A DNA stretch of 64,000 bases from Azonexus sp. (lineage in GTDB: Bacteria; Pseudomonadota; Gammaproteobacteria; Burkholderiales; Rhodocyclaceae), in contig JAUYSK010000019.1 of NCBI GenBank assembly GCA_030696345.1, forward strand, positions 186,001 through 250,000, written 5' to 3'. The notes under the pieces are model-generated. The model did not search any database and was not told the DNA's origin. It was given only the letters and a program-made list of their open reading frames with translations. Both the position numbers and the translations under genes were made by a program. Shown piece by piece: positions 42,987-50,516 of this stretch (the stretch's first letter is position 1; every line of letters begins with the position of its first letter).

Positions 42987-43287
42987 ATTTCAGGGCCTGC
43001 AAAAAATTCAGGCGGGCAGCTTCCAGTTGCGGCCGGGAAGCCTCATCCAGTAATTCAAAACAGGTTTTGTGGAAGGTTTCAAAAGCTTTGAGCACTCTCG
43101 CTTCGTCAAGCCCGCGTGGCTTTCTGCCATCGTCCGCAGCAACACCATCAAGCGGTTTAAGCACGGCATAGCGCGGAATGATGCGCTGCCCGCCCTTATC
43201 CGAAGAAGCGGTCAGCGGCCCTGTTTTGACGAAAACGATCCCCTCGTATTCAAAGCGTGCGCCCATTGGCAAGTGTTGAAGTTTCAT
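42985..43287 (-). CDS. Small conserved-looking protein of unknown function
   Basis: A 100-residue soluble protein from ATG 43287 (MKLQHLPMGARFEYEGIVFVKTGP). The N-terminal half looks like a short beta-barrel or SH3-like fold (FEYEGIVFVKTGPLTAS; QRIIPRYAVLKPL). The C-terminal half is helical (DEARVLKAFETFHKTCFELL). The ribosome site is weak. It is convergent with the barrel gene and shares its terminator region. No function can be assigned. Confidence 0.65.
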   Translation of the reverse strand: MKLQHLPMGARFEYEGIVFVKTGPLTASSDKGGQRIIPRYAVLKPLDGVAADDGRKPRGLDEARVLKAFETFHKTCFELLDEASRPQLEAARLNFLQALK

Positions 43288-43383
43288 CGGTTGGATTCGG
43301 ATCAGTAAAGTCCGGCATCTTACCAAGCCGAAAAAGAACCAAGGGGCCGAAGCCCCCTGGTCGATCAATTACCCGGTACCCAA

Positions 43384-45180
43384 TCAGCCAAACACTTCAT
43401 CGCCCAGACCAGCCAATGCGGCATCTCCGGCTTTTACCGTTTCGGCGAATGACAAGGCTTGCGGCAGTATCTGATCGGCGTAGAAATGCGCCGTGGCAAT
43501 CTTGGCGCGATAGAAGGCCAAGTCGCCTTCGCCCTTGTCAAGATAGCCGGCAGCCGCCAGCGCTGCCTTGCCCATGAACCAGCCGCCGCAAACGGTCACA
43601 GCCAGATGCAGATAGGGCACTGCTGCGGTCAACACCCCGGAAAGGCCATTTTTCACATTGGCCGCCAGCCATTCGGTGGCGCCTGTCCAGGTTTGCAGAG
43701 CGGTGCCGAGGCGTTGGCCGATGGCCTGCAGTTCCGGCTTGCCGGAAGCGAGCAGCGCCTTGGCTGTGACATGCACTTCGCCGAACACGATTTTGGCCGT
43801 CGCCCCCTGATCGCGCATCAGCTTGCGGAACACCAGGTCGTTGGCCTGGATGCCGGTCGTGCCTTCGTAGATGGTGGTAATCCGTGAGTCGCGCCAGTGC
43901 TGGGCGGCGCCGGTTTCCTCGATGAAGCCCATGCCGCCGTAGATCTGGATGCCGAGCGAAGTCACCTCGATACCCATTTCCGTACCGCCACCCTTGACGA
44001 TGGGAATCATGAATTCAGCCAGATAGAGCGCCATTTTTCGGGCCTCTGCATCGGGCAGGCTATACGCCCGGTCGAGCAGTCCCGAGGTGTAGTAGGTCAC
44101 GGCACGACCGGCTTCAACACGGGATTTCATCAACATCAGCATGCGGCGGATATCCGGGTGCTTGTCGATGGTGACCAGCGCTTCGCCGGTCAGCGCATCG
44201 CGCCCCTGCTTGCGTTCGCGGGCAAAGGCCAGCGCCTGCTGGTAGGCCCGCTCACCCAGCGCAATGCCTTGCAGACCAACGCCGAGGCGAGCTTCGTTCA
44301 TCATGATGAACATGTATTCAAGGCCGCGATTTGCCTGGCCAAGCAGGTAGCCGACCGCCCCGCCATTGTCACCATAGGCCATGACGCAGGTCGGGCTGGC
44401 GTGAATGCCCAGCTTGTGTTCGAGCGAAACGCACCAGGCATCGTTCCGGGCGCCGAGCGAGCCGTCGGCATTGACCAGGAATTTCGGCACGAGGAACAGC
44501 GAAATACCCTTCACCCCGGCCGGCGCATCTGGCAGGCGGGCGAGCACGAGGTGAACGATGTTCTCGGTCATGTCGTGGTCGCCGTAAGTGATGAAGATCT
44601 TCTGGCCGAAGACGCGGTAGCTGCCATCGGCCTGCGGTTCGGCGCGACTACGAATGAGCGCCAGATCGGAGCCGGCCTGTGGCTCGGTCAAGTTCATCGT
44701 ACCGGTCCATTCGCCGGTAACCATCTTTTCCAGATAGATGGCTTTCAGTTCGTCGCTGGCACAGGTCAGCAACGCTTCGACGGCGCCGGTGGTGAGCAAG
44801 GGGCCAAGCGAAAACGACAGGTTGGCCGAGCAGACCATTTCCTTGACGGCAATGGCCAGCGTATCGGGCAGGCCCTGCCCACCAAACTCCGCTGGCGAGG
44901 CGATGCCGTTCCAGCCAGCGTCACGAAAAGCCTTGTAGGCCTCCTTCCAGCCGGTTGGCGTGGTGACACCGTTTGCAGTCAGCTTGCAGCCTTCCTTGTC
45001 ACCGACCCGGTTCAGCGGGGCAAGAACTTCGCCGGTGAATTTCGCTGCTTCTTCGAGCACGGCATCGGCCAGGTCGGGGGTTGCTTCCTCGTAGCCGGCA
45101 ATTCGGCTCAGTTCCTTGAAACCGGCGAGTTCATCCATGACGAACCGCATGTCTTTAACCGGCGCTCTGTAGTCGCTCAT
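43384..45180 (-). CDS. Acyl-CoA dehydrogenase with C-terminal extension
   Basis: A 598-residue flavoprotein of the long acyl-CoA dehydrogenase subgroup: N-terminal helical domain (about 35-160), the middle beta domain with MNLTEPQAGSDLALIRSRA (about 161-179), the C-terminal helical domain (QIYGGMGFIEETGAAQHWRDSRITTIYEG in parts, about 428-455) and an extra C-terminal domain (about 465-598). It introduces the trans-2 double bond in acyl-CoA. AAGGAGACAG precedes the start. A gap of 126 bases with a REP-like element separates it from the nitronate monooxygenase gene. No palindrome like that before tetR is seen upstream. Confidence 0.93.
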   Translation of the reverse strand: MSDYRAPVKDMRFVMDELAGFKELSRIAGYEEATPDLADAVLEEAAKFTGEVLAPLNRVGDKEGCKLTANGVTTPTGWKEAYKAFRDAGWNGIASPAEFGGQGLPDTLAIAVKEMVCSANLSFSLGPLLTTGAVEALLTCASDELKAIYLEKMVTGEWTGTMNLTEPQAGSDLALIRSRAEPQADGSYRVFGQKIFITYGDHDMTENIVHLVLARLPDAPAGVKGISLFLVPKFLVNADGSLGARNDAWCVSLEHKLGIHASPTCVMAYGDNGGAVGYLLGQANRGLEYMFIMMNEARLGVGLQGIALGERAYQQALAFARERKQGRDALTGEALVTIDKHPDIRRMLMLMKSRVEAGRAVTYYTSGLLDRAYSLPDAEARKMALYLAEFMIPIVKGGGTEMGIEVTSLGIQIYGGMGFIEETGAAQHWRDSRITTIYEGTTGIQANDLVFRKLMRDQGATAKIVFGEVHVTAKALLASGKPELQAIGQRLGTALQTWTGATEWLAANVKNGLSGVLTAAVPYLHLAVTVCGGWFMGKAALAAAGYLDKGEGDLAFYRAKIATAHFYADQILPQALSFAETVKAGDAALAGLGDEVFG

Positions 45181-45216
45181 TTGCTGTCTCCTTTGCTGTT
45201 ATTTGACGATCGCACT

Positions 45217-45293
45217 CATCCCCGCGAAAGCGGGCATCCATGAACCAACTGGATTCCCGGCTTTGCACTTCCTTCGGTCGCATGCGCGGGAAT
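45217..45293. repeat. REP-like element, second copy
   Basis: A CCCGC-GAAA-GCGGG hairpin (45221-45234) is followed by AACTGGATTCCCG and, after a 27-base insert, CGGGAATGAC (45287-45296) and TGATTCAG. Outer sequence agrees with the copy at 18.05 kb. Confidence 0.7.
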
Positions 45294-45306
45294 GACGACC
45301 AGTGAT

Positions 45307-46254
45307 TCAGTACGAACTACTGCACAGCGCCGTCTTTGCGGCGCGGTATTCCTGGCGCATTCGGGCGATCAGTTCGCCGGCCGGAAGCACGTCGTCGATA
45401 TTGCCGACGCCCTGCCCTGCTCCCCAGATGTCCTTCCAGGCCTTGGCGTCGCCGCCGCTGCCGAAGCTCATCGCGGTCTTGTCCTTGACTGGCAGGTTGT
45501 CTGGATCAAGGCCGGCGGCAACGATGCTCTTCTTCAGATAGTTGCCATGCACGCCGGTGAAATAGGGCGTGTAAACGACGTCGACCGCAGCAGCGTCCAC
45601 AATGGCCTGTTTGTAGGCTTCGACGGCATTGGCTTCCTGCGTTGCAATGAAGCGCGTACCAATGTAGGCGAAATCCGCCCCCATGGCCTGTGCCGCCAGG
45701 ATGGCACTGCCGGTGGCGATCGCCCCGGAGAGCGCAATCGGGCCGTTGTAGAACTTGCGGATTTCGCCGACCAGCGCAAATGGACTGAGCATACCGGCGT
45801 GCCCACCGGCCCCGGCGCAAACCAGGATCAGACCATCGACGCCAGCCTCCAGCGCCTTTTCGGCATGACGCACACTGATTACGTCATGGAAGACCTGGCC
45901 GCCATAGGCATGCACCTTCGGCACGATGGCTGTCGGCGCCGACAGGCTGGTGATGATCAGCGGCACCTGATGCTTCACGCAGAGCGCCATATCATCGGCC
46001 AGCCGCTCGTTGGATGGGTGGATGATCTGATTGACCGCAAACGGTGCAGCCTTCGGGTCGGCAGCCAGTTCGGCCTTGATCCGGGTCAGCCACTCGTCAA
46101 GCGCCTCCTTCGGCCGGGCATTCAGGGCCGGGAAGGAACCGATGACGCCGCTCTTGCACTGGGCAATCACCAGATCCGGATTGGAGACGATGAACATCGG
46201 CGCGCAGATAACCGGCAGCGTCAGATTCCTGTCCAGGGATGCAGGAATCGGCAT
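45307..46254 (-). CDS. Nitronate monooxygenase family flavoprotein
   Basis: A 315-residue TIM-barrel FMN enzyme (2-nitropropane dioxygenase family). Visible are the start LPVICAPMFIVSNPDLV, the catalytic-His motif GAGGHAG (about 150-156), the phosphate-binding GAIATGSAILAAQAMGAD (about 177-194) and GTRFIAT. It would oxidise alkyl nitronates, though relatives near fad genes may instead act on unsaturated acyl-CoA. Its start overlaps the fadD stop by one base, so it is in one operon with fadD. Confidence 0.88.
   Translation of the reverse strand: MPIPASLDRNLTLPVICAPMFIVSNPDLVIAQCKSGVIGSFPALNARPKEALDEWLTRIKAELAADPKAAPFAVNQIIHPSNERLADDMALCVKHQVPLIITSLSAPTAIVPKVHAYGGQVFHDVISVRHAEKALEAGVDGLILVCAGAGGHAGMLSPFALVGEIRKFYNGPIALSGAIATGSAILAAQAMGADFAYIGTRFIATQEANAVEAYKQAIVDAAAVDVVYTPYFTGVHGNYLKKSIVAAGLDPDNLPVKDKTAMSFGSGGDAKAWKDIWGAGQGVGNIDDVLPAGELIARMRQEYRAAKTALCSSSY
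45580..45592 (+). repeat. GTYGACCGCAGCA copy 8 (C variant)
   Basis: Inside the nitronate monooxygenase gene, read on the opposite strand as A-A-V-D. Confidence 0.8.
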
Positions 46255-47915
46255 TACGCCCCCTCTTTCAGGGCGCGACGCAGGATCTTGCCGACATTGG
46301 TACGCGGCAGGTCGTCACGGAATTCGACATGTTTCGGAATCTTGTAGCCGGTAAGCAGACCGCGGCAGTGTTCGATCAACGCCTTCGCCGTGATGGTCGG
46401 GTCCTTGCGGACCACAAAAATCTTCACCGCTTCGCCGGAATGCTCGTCAGTCACGCCAATCGCCGCCACATCCATCACGCCGGGGTGCATGGCAACCGCC
46501 TCCTCGACCTCGTTCGGATAGACGTTGAAACCCGAAACCAGAATCATGTCCTTCTTGCGGTCGACCAGGAAAACGTAGCCTTGCAGGTCGATATAGCCGA
46601 CATCACCGGTACGCAGAAAATTGTCCGGATAAAAGACGTTTTCAGTTTCCTCCGGGCGCTGCCAGTAACCCTTCATGACCTGCGGGCCACGGACACAGAT
46701 TTCGCCCACCTGAGTCATGGGGACTTCGTGGCCGTAGTCATCGCGAATCGATACTTCGGTCGAGGAAATCGGCAAGCCAATCGAGCCGTTGAAAACCTTC
46801 ATGTCGAGCGGATTGATCGTCGCTGCCGGCGAGGTTTCAGTCAGGCCATAGGCTTGCAACAGCGCCGAACCGGTCACCTTGATCCAGCGATCAGCCACCG
46901 TGCCTTGCACCGCCATGCCGCCGCCAAGGGTGACATTCATCGTCGAAAAATCCAGCTTGTCGAAATCCGGATTGTTGAGCAGCGCATTGAACAGCGTATT
47001 GACGCCGGTCACCACCGTTACCGGGTATTTGGCCCATTCCTTGACGAAGCCGGGAATGTCGCGCGGGTTGGCGATCAGCAGGTTGCGGGCACCGATCATC
47101 AGGAAGGTCAGGCAGTTCGCCGTCAGGGCGAAGATGTGATAAAGCGGCAAGGCGGTAATGATGAATTCCTCGCCATCGCGCACCACTGGCTTGATCCAGG
47201 CATGAGCCTGCATGACGTTGGCAGCGATATTGGCGTGGGTCAGCATCGCACCCTTGGAAATGCCGGTCGTCCCGCCCGTGTATTGCAGGAAGGCGATATC
47301 GTCACGCACCAGCGCCACCGGCTGCCAGCCGCGGCTTTGCCCGGTAGCCAGCGCCGATTTGAAGCCGATGGCACCGGGAATCTTCCAGGCCGGCACCAGT
47401 TTCTTGACGTGGCGGACGACCAGATTGACCAGCATGCCCTTCAGCGCCCCGAGCATTTCACCCATCGGGGTAACCACCACATGCTTGATGGCCGTATGGG
47501 CGATGACCTGCTCCAGCGTATGGGCAAAGTTTTCGACGATGACGATGACGGTCGCGCCGGAATCCTTCAACTGGTGTTCGAGTTCGCGCGGCGTATAGAG
47601 TGGATTGCAATTGACCACAACACAGCCGGCGCGCAGCGTGCCGAACAGGGCGACCGGATATTGCAGCAGGTTCGGCATCATCAGCGCGACGCGGTCGCCC
47701 TTTTTCATGCCCAGCGACTGCAGCCAGCCGGCGAAAGCCTTCGTCTGCTCGTCGAGCTGACGGTAGGTCATCTCGCGGTCCATGCTGATGTAGGCCACCT
47801 TGTCAGCGAACGTCGCGCAGGCATTCTCGAACAGCGCGACCAGCGAGGGTACGTGGGCGATGCTGATTTCGGCCGGTACGCCTTGCGGGTAGCTCTTTAG
47901 CCAGATTTTTTCCAT
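46254..47915 (-). CDS. fadD: Long-chain acyl-CoA synthetase
   Basis: A 553-residue AMP-forming enzyme from ATG 47915, which has GGAGGAGACAAA upstream. Motifs are YTGGTTGISKGAMLTH (about 203-218, AMP binding), YGLTETSPA (about 355-363), the adenylate motif around TGDVGYIDLQGYVFLVDRKK (about 440-460) and the C-terminal lysine region VGKILRRALKE. It activates fatty acids to acyl-CoA with ATP. It sits in a run of five genes with the DUF4442, CHI-like and nitronate monooxygenase genes. Confidence 0.95.
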   Translation of the reverse strand: MEKIWLKSYPQGVPAEISIAHVPSLVALFENACATFADKVAYISMDREMTYRQLDEQTKAFAGWLQSLGMKKGDRVALMMPNLLQYPVALFGTLRAGCVVVNCNPLYTPRELEHQLKDSGATVIVIVENFAHTLEQVIAHTAIKHVVVTPMGEMLGALKGMLVNLVVRHVKKLVPAWKIPGAIGFKSALATGQSRGWQPVALVRDDIAFLQYTGGTTGISKGAMLTHANIAANVMQAHAWIKPVVRDGEEFIITALPLYHIFALTANCLTFLMIGARNLLIANPRDIPGFVKEWAKYPVTVVTGVNTLFNALLNNPDFDKLDFSTMNVTLGGGMAVQGTVADRWIKVTGSALLQAYGLTETSPAATINPLDMKVFNGSIGLPISSTEVSIRDDYGHEVPMTQVGEICVRGPQVMKGYWQRPEETENVFYPDNFLRTGDVGYIDLQGYVFLVDRKKDMILVSGFNVYPNEVEEAVAMHPGVMDVAAIGVTDEHSGEAVKIFVVRKDPTITAKALIEHCRGLLTGYKIPKHVEFRDDLPRTNVGKILRRALKEGA

Positions 47916-47937
47916 TTTTGTCTCCTCCTCCAGTGTC

Positions 47938-48513
47938 TTATTCACCGAGCAGCGCCTTCTTCAACGAGGCGTCTGCCGGCTTGTCTCCCAGCCAGACCTT
48001 GAGCAACGCCCGGGCGAATGTCGGCCCCACCACCTTGCCACGGCTATCACCATTGAGGCTGACGCCGACTCCTTCACCCGTAAAGTCGATAGCAATGCTG
48101 TCGCCTTCGCGGACCTTGCCAATGCCTTTCATGATCATAGCCAGTTGCTCGACCTGTGGCTTCAATTCGGCCAGTTCGCCGACGGAAAGATTGTTGCGCA
48201 AGCCTTCATCCAGCGCAGCATGCAAGGCCTCGGCATCCATGTCGCGCAGCATGCGCATCAGCATCCGGCGCGGCATTGTGCTGTCGAGAATGGCTGCCGG
48301 CGATGACGATTTCTGGCCGACATAGAGCGCGCCGACATAAACCTTGATGAACAGCTTGCTGCGCAGCCCGGCGCCATTCAGCAGCAGCTCGCTGCTGCCC
48401 AGCTTCAGGCGGTCTTCGATCTTGATGCCCGCCACTTCGGCGGCCTGCAAGCCCGGTACCGCGAGCAGAGCCGCCACCAGGGCAGCCCGCCGAACGCTTG
48501 TTGATGAAATCAT
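47938..48513 (-). CDS. Chalcone-isomerase-like secreted protein
   Basis: A 191-residue protein with a signal peptide (ALVAALLAVPGLQA) and a CHI-like domain (RLKLGSSELLLNGAGLRSK, then FIKVYVGALYVGQKS, about 30-70). Bacterial members of this family do not make flavonoids; some bind fatty acids, as plant FAPs do. That fits its position directly before fadD. It overlaps the DUF4442 gene by four bases. Confidence 0.82.
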   Translation of the reverse strand: MISSTSVRRAALVAALLAVPGLQAAEVAGIKIEDRLKLGSSELLLNGAGLRSKLFIKVYVGALYVGQKSSSPAAILDSTMPRRMLMRMLRDMDAEALHAALDEGLRNNLSVGELAELKPQVEQLAMIMKGIGKVREGDSIAIDFTGEGVGVSLNGDSRGKVVGPTFARALLKVWLGDKPADASLKKALLGE

Positions 48514-49022
48514 TTGTCTCCTCCACCGCTCTTTTGTCGGTAATAGTCTTTTTCAGCGATATAAACCGTGCGTTCGACCACGGCATGAACGACACCGTGG
48601 CGGTCCTTCAATTCAACCAGATAGCTCCTTTCCAGCTCCGGATACTCGGTCAGAAGATGCCCGATCGTCTCCACCTCTTCGCCACTGAGTACAAAATCGG
48701 CATACAGCGTCGACAAGCCCGGTTTGCGATAACGAATGCTTGCCGCCTTGTCCCATACGATGAAGCCATCGCCCAGCGCTGCCATCAGCATCATCGGATG
48801 CGCCCCGTCGGTGATTGCGAACAGCGAACCACCGTAGAGCGAACCGACGATATTTTTCGTCTTCCAGTTCAGCGGCAGGCGTACCCGAATATGGCGCAAG
48901 TCCTTTGCCACATGCACTACCCGCCCACCCGTGCCGCGAAAGGCGGGATGGAAGTTGAACCCCATCCGCACCATGCGCGCTCGCCAGGTTGGAGAGAGTT
49001 TGGCCAGCCAGGCGGGTTTCAT
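48510..49022 (-). CDS. DUF4442 hotdog-fold thioesterase-like protein
   Basis: About 170 residues from ATG 49022 (MKPAWLAKLSPTWRARM); the open frame extends upstream without a ribosome site. The single hotdog fold shows as FHPAFRGTGGRVVHVAKDLRHIRVRLPL in parts and NIVGSLYGGSLFAITDGAHPMML. Members are likely acyl-CoA thioesterases or acyl carriers' helpers. It is the first gene of the CHI-fadD run. Confidence 0.8.
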   Translation of the reverse strand: MKPAWLAKLSPTWRARMVRMGFNFHPAFRGTGGRVVHVAKDLRHIRVRLPLNWKTKNIVGSLYGGSLFAITDGAHPMMLMAALGDGFIVWDKAASIRYRKPGLSTLYADFVLSGEEVETIGHLLTEYPELERSYLVELKDRHGVVHAVVERTVYIAEKDYYRQKSGGGDK

Positions 49023-49049
49023 GATTTCAATTTTGGGCGTTTTTTTCGG

Positions 49050-49062
49050 GTTGACCGCAGCA
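49050..49062 (+). repeat. GTYGACCGCAGCA copy 9 (T variant)
   Basis: Intergenic, 28 bases upstream of the DUF4442 start, with a run of seven T just before it. Confidence 0.85.
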
Positions 49063-49188
49063 ATCAGAAATTCACAGGAGTGAGCCAGATCCGAGGTGCC
49101 CAGCGCGCAACAAGCGAGACAACCCTTGAGGTAGGCGAGCTTGTGAGCACTGCGCAATGACGGAGATGGTTTGCTCCTGTGGATTTCA

Positions 49189-50388
49189 TCAAATTCGCTC
49201 GATTATGCCGGCAGCGCCCATGCCCGTGCCGATGCACATCGTCACCATGCCGTACTTGCCGCCCGTGCGCTTGAGGCCATGCACAACGGTGGCGATGCGG
49301 ATGGCGCCGGTGGCGCCGAGCGGGTGGCCGAGGGCGATGGCGCCACCGAGCGGATTGACCTTGTCCGGGTTGATGCCCAGTTCCTGCATGACGGCGATCG
49401 ACTGTGCGGCGAAAGCTTCGTTGAGTTCGATCCAGTCCAGCTCATCCTGCGTGATGCCGACCTGGGCCAGCACCTTCGGAATCGCCGCGACCGGGCCGAT
49501 ACCCATGATCTCCGGCGCCACGCCACCGACGGCGTAACCGGCGAAGCGGGCCAGCGGCGTCAGGTTGTGTTCGCGCAGAATCTTCTCGGAAACCAGCATC
49601 ACGGCACCGGCACCATCGGACATCTGCGACGAGTTGCCGGCCGTCACCGAACCACGGGCATGGAAAACCGGCATGAGCTTGGCCAGCTTGTCGAGGGCCG
49701 AATCCGGACGCGGGCCTTCATCGGTATCGGCGATGCGCTCGCGGATGCGGATTTCGCCGGAGGCCAGATCGGGCAAGCTTTCGCGCACCATGTAAGGCGA
49801 AATCTCGGCCTTGAAATGACCGGCGGCAATCGCCGCACAGGCCCGGCGGTGCGATTCGACGGCAAAGGCATCCTGCGCTTCGCGGCTGACCTTCCATTGA
49901 TTCGCCACCTTCTCGGCGGTGAGCCCCATGCCGTAGGCGATGCCGAGGTTTTCCTCCTTCGCAAAGATGGCCGGGTTCATCGACATCTTGTTACCCATGA
50001 TCTGCGGCATGACGCTCATCGACTCGGTACCGGCGGCAATCATCACGTCGGCCAGGCCAAGGCGAATCTGGTTGGCAGCATCGGCCACCGCCTGCACCCC
50101 GGAGGAGCAGAAGCGGTTGATCGTGATGCCCGGCACGGTAATCGGCAGGCCGGCCAGCAGCAGGCCGATGCGGGCGACGTTCATGCCCTGCTCGGCTTCC
50201 GGCATGGCGCAGCCGACGATGACGTCGCCGATCAGCGCCGGGTCGATGCCAGGCACCTGGGCGACAACCGATTTGATGACATGGGCCAGCATGTCATCCG
50301 GCCGCACGTTCTTGAACATGCCGTTTTTCTTGGCCACCGGCAGGCGGGTGGCGGCGACGATGTAGGCATCTTGGATTTGTTTGCTCAT
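49189..50388 (-). CDS. fadA: Acetyl-CoA acyltransferase (thiolase)
   Basis: A 399-residue thiolase. The nucleophile cysteine lies in NRFCSSGVQA (about 89-98), the general-base residues in GGAIALGHPLGATGAIR (about 343-360) and CIGTGMGAAG (about 384-393). It cleaves 3-ketoacyl-CoA in the last step of beta-oxidation. It follows the fadN-like gene by 128 bases on the same strand. The symbol is by function; exact orthology to E. coli fadA is not claimed. Confidence 0.92.
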   Translation of the reverse strand: MSKQIQDAYIVAATRLPVAKKNGMFKNVRPDDMLAHVIKSVVAQVPGIDPALIGDVIVGCAMPEAEQGMNVARIGLLLAGLPITVPGITINRFCSSGVQAVADAANQIRLGLADVMIAAGTESMSVMPQIMGNKMSMNPAIFAKEENLGIAYGMGLTAEKVANQWKVSREAQDAFAVESHRRACAAIAAGHFKAEISPYMVRESLPDLASGEIRIRERIADTDEGPRPDSALDKLAKLMPVFHARGSVTAGNSSQMSDGAGAVMLVSEKILREHNLTPLARFAGYAVGGVAPEIMGIGPVAAIPKVLAQVGITQDELDWIELNEAFAAQSIAVMQELGINPDKVNPLGGAIALGHPLGATGAIRIATVVHGLKRTGGKYGMVTMCIGTGMGAAGIIERI

Positions 50389-50516
50389 TTTTTACTAGTC
50401 TCCTCGGACCGTTATTCCGTGTCGGCTATGCGCCAGGACGCGAAGCCGTCGCGCAGACGGTACGATTAGTACGGCAAGCGACGGCGACAAAGTCATGGCG
50501 CGTAGAGGACATGGAA

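Noticed and set aside
43897-45243. A 448-codon open frame opposite the acyl-CoA dehydrogenase
   Set aside because: No recognisable domain; it is a product of codon bias on the coding strand.
46239-47900. A 553-codon open frame on the + strand opposite fadD
   Set aside because: It mirrors the real gene codon for codon, lacks any domain or ribosome site, and is a typical antisense frame in high-GC DNA.
49171-50469. A 432-codon open frame opposite the thiolase
   Set aside because: Antisense and very rich in His, Gly and Arg; the thiolase on the - strand has all active-site motifs.
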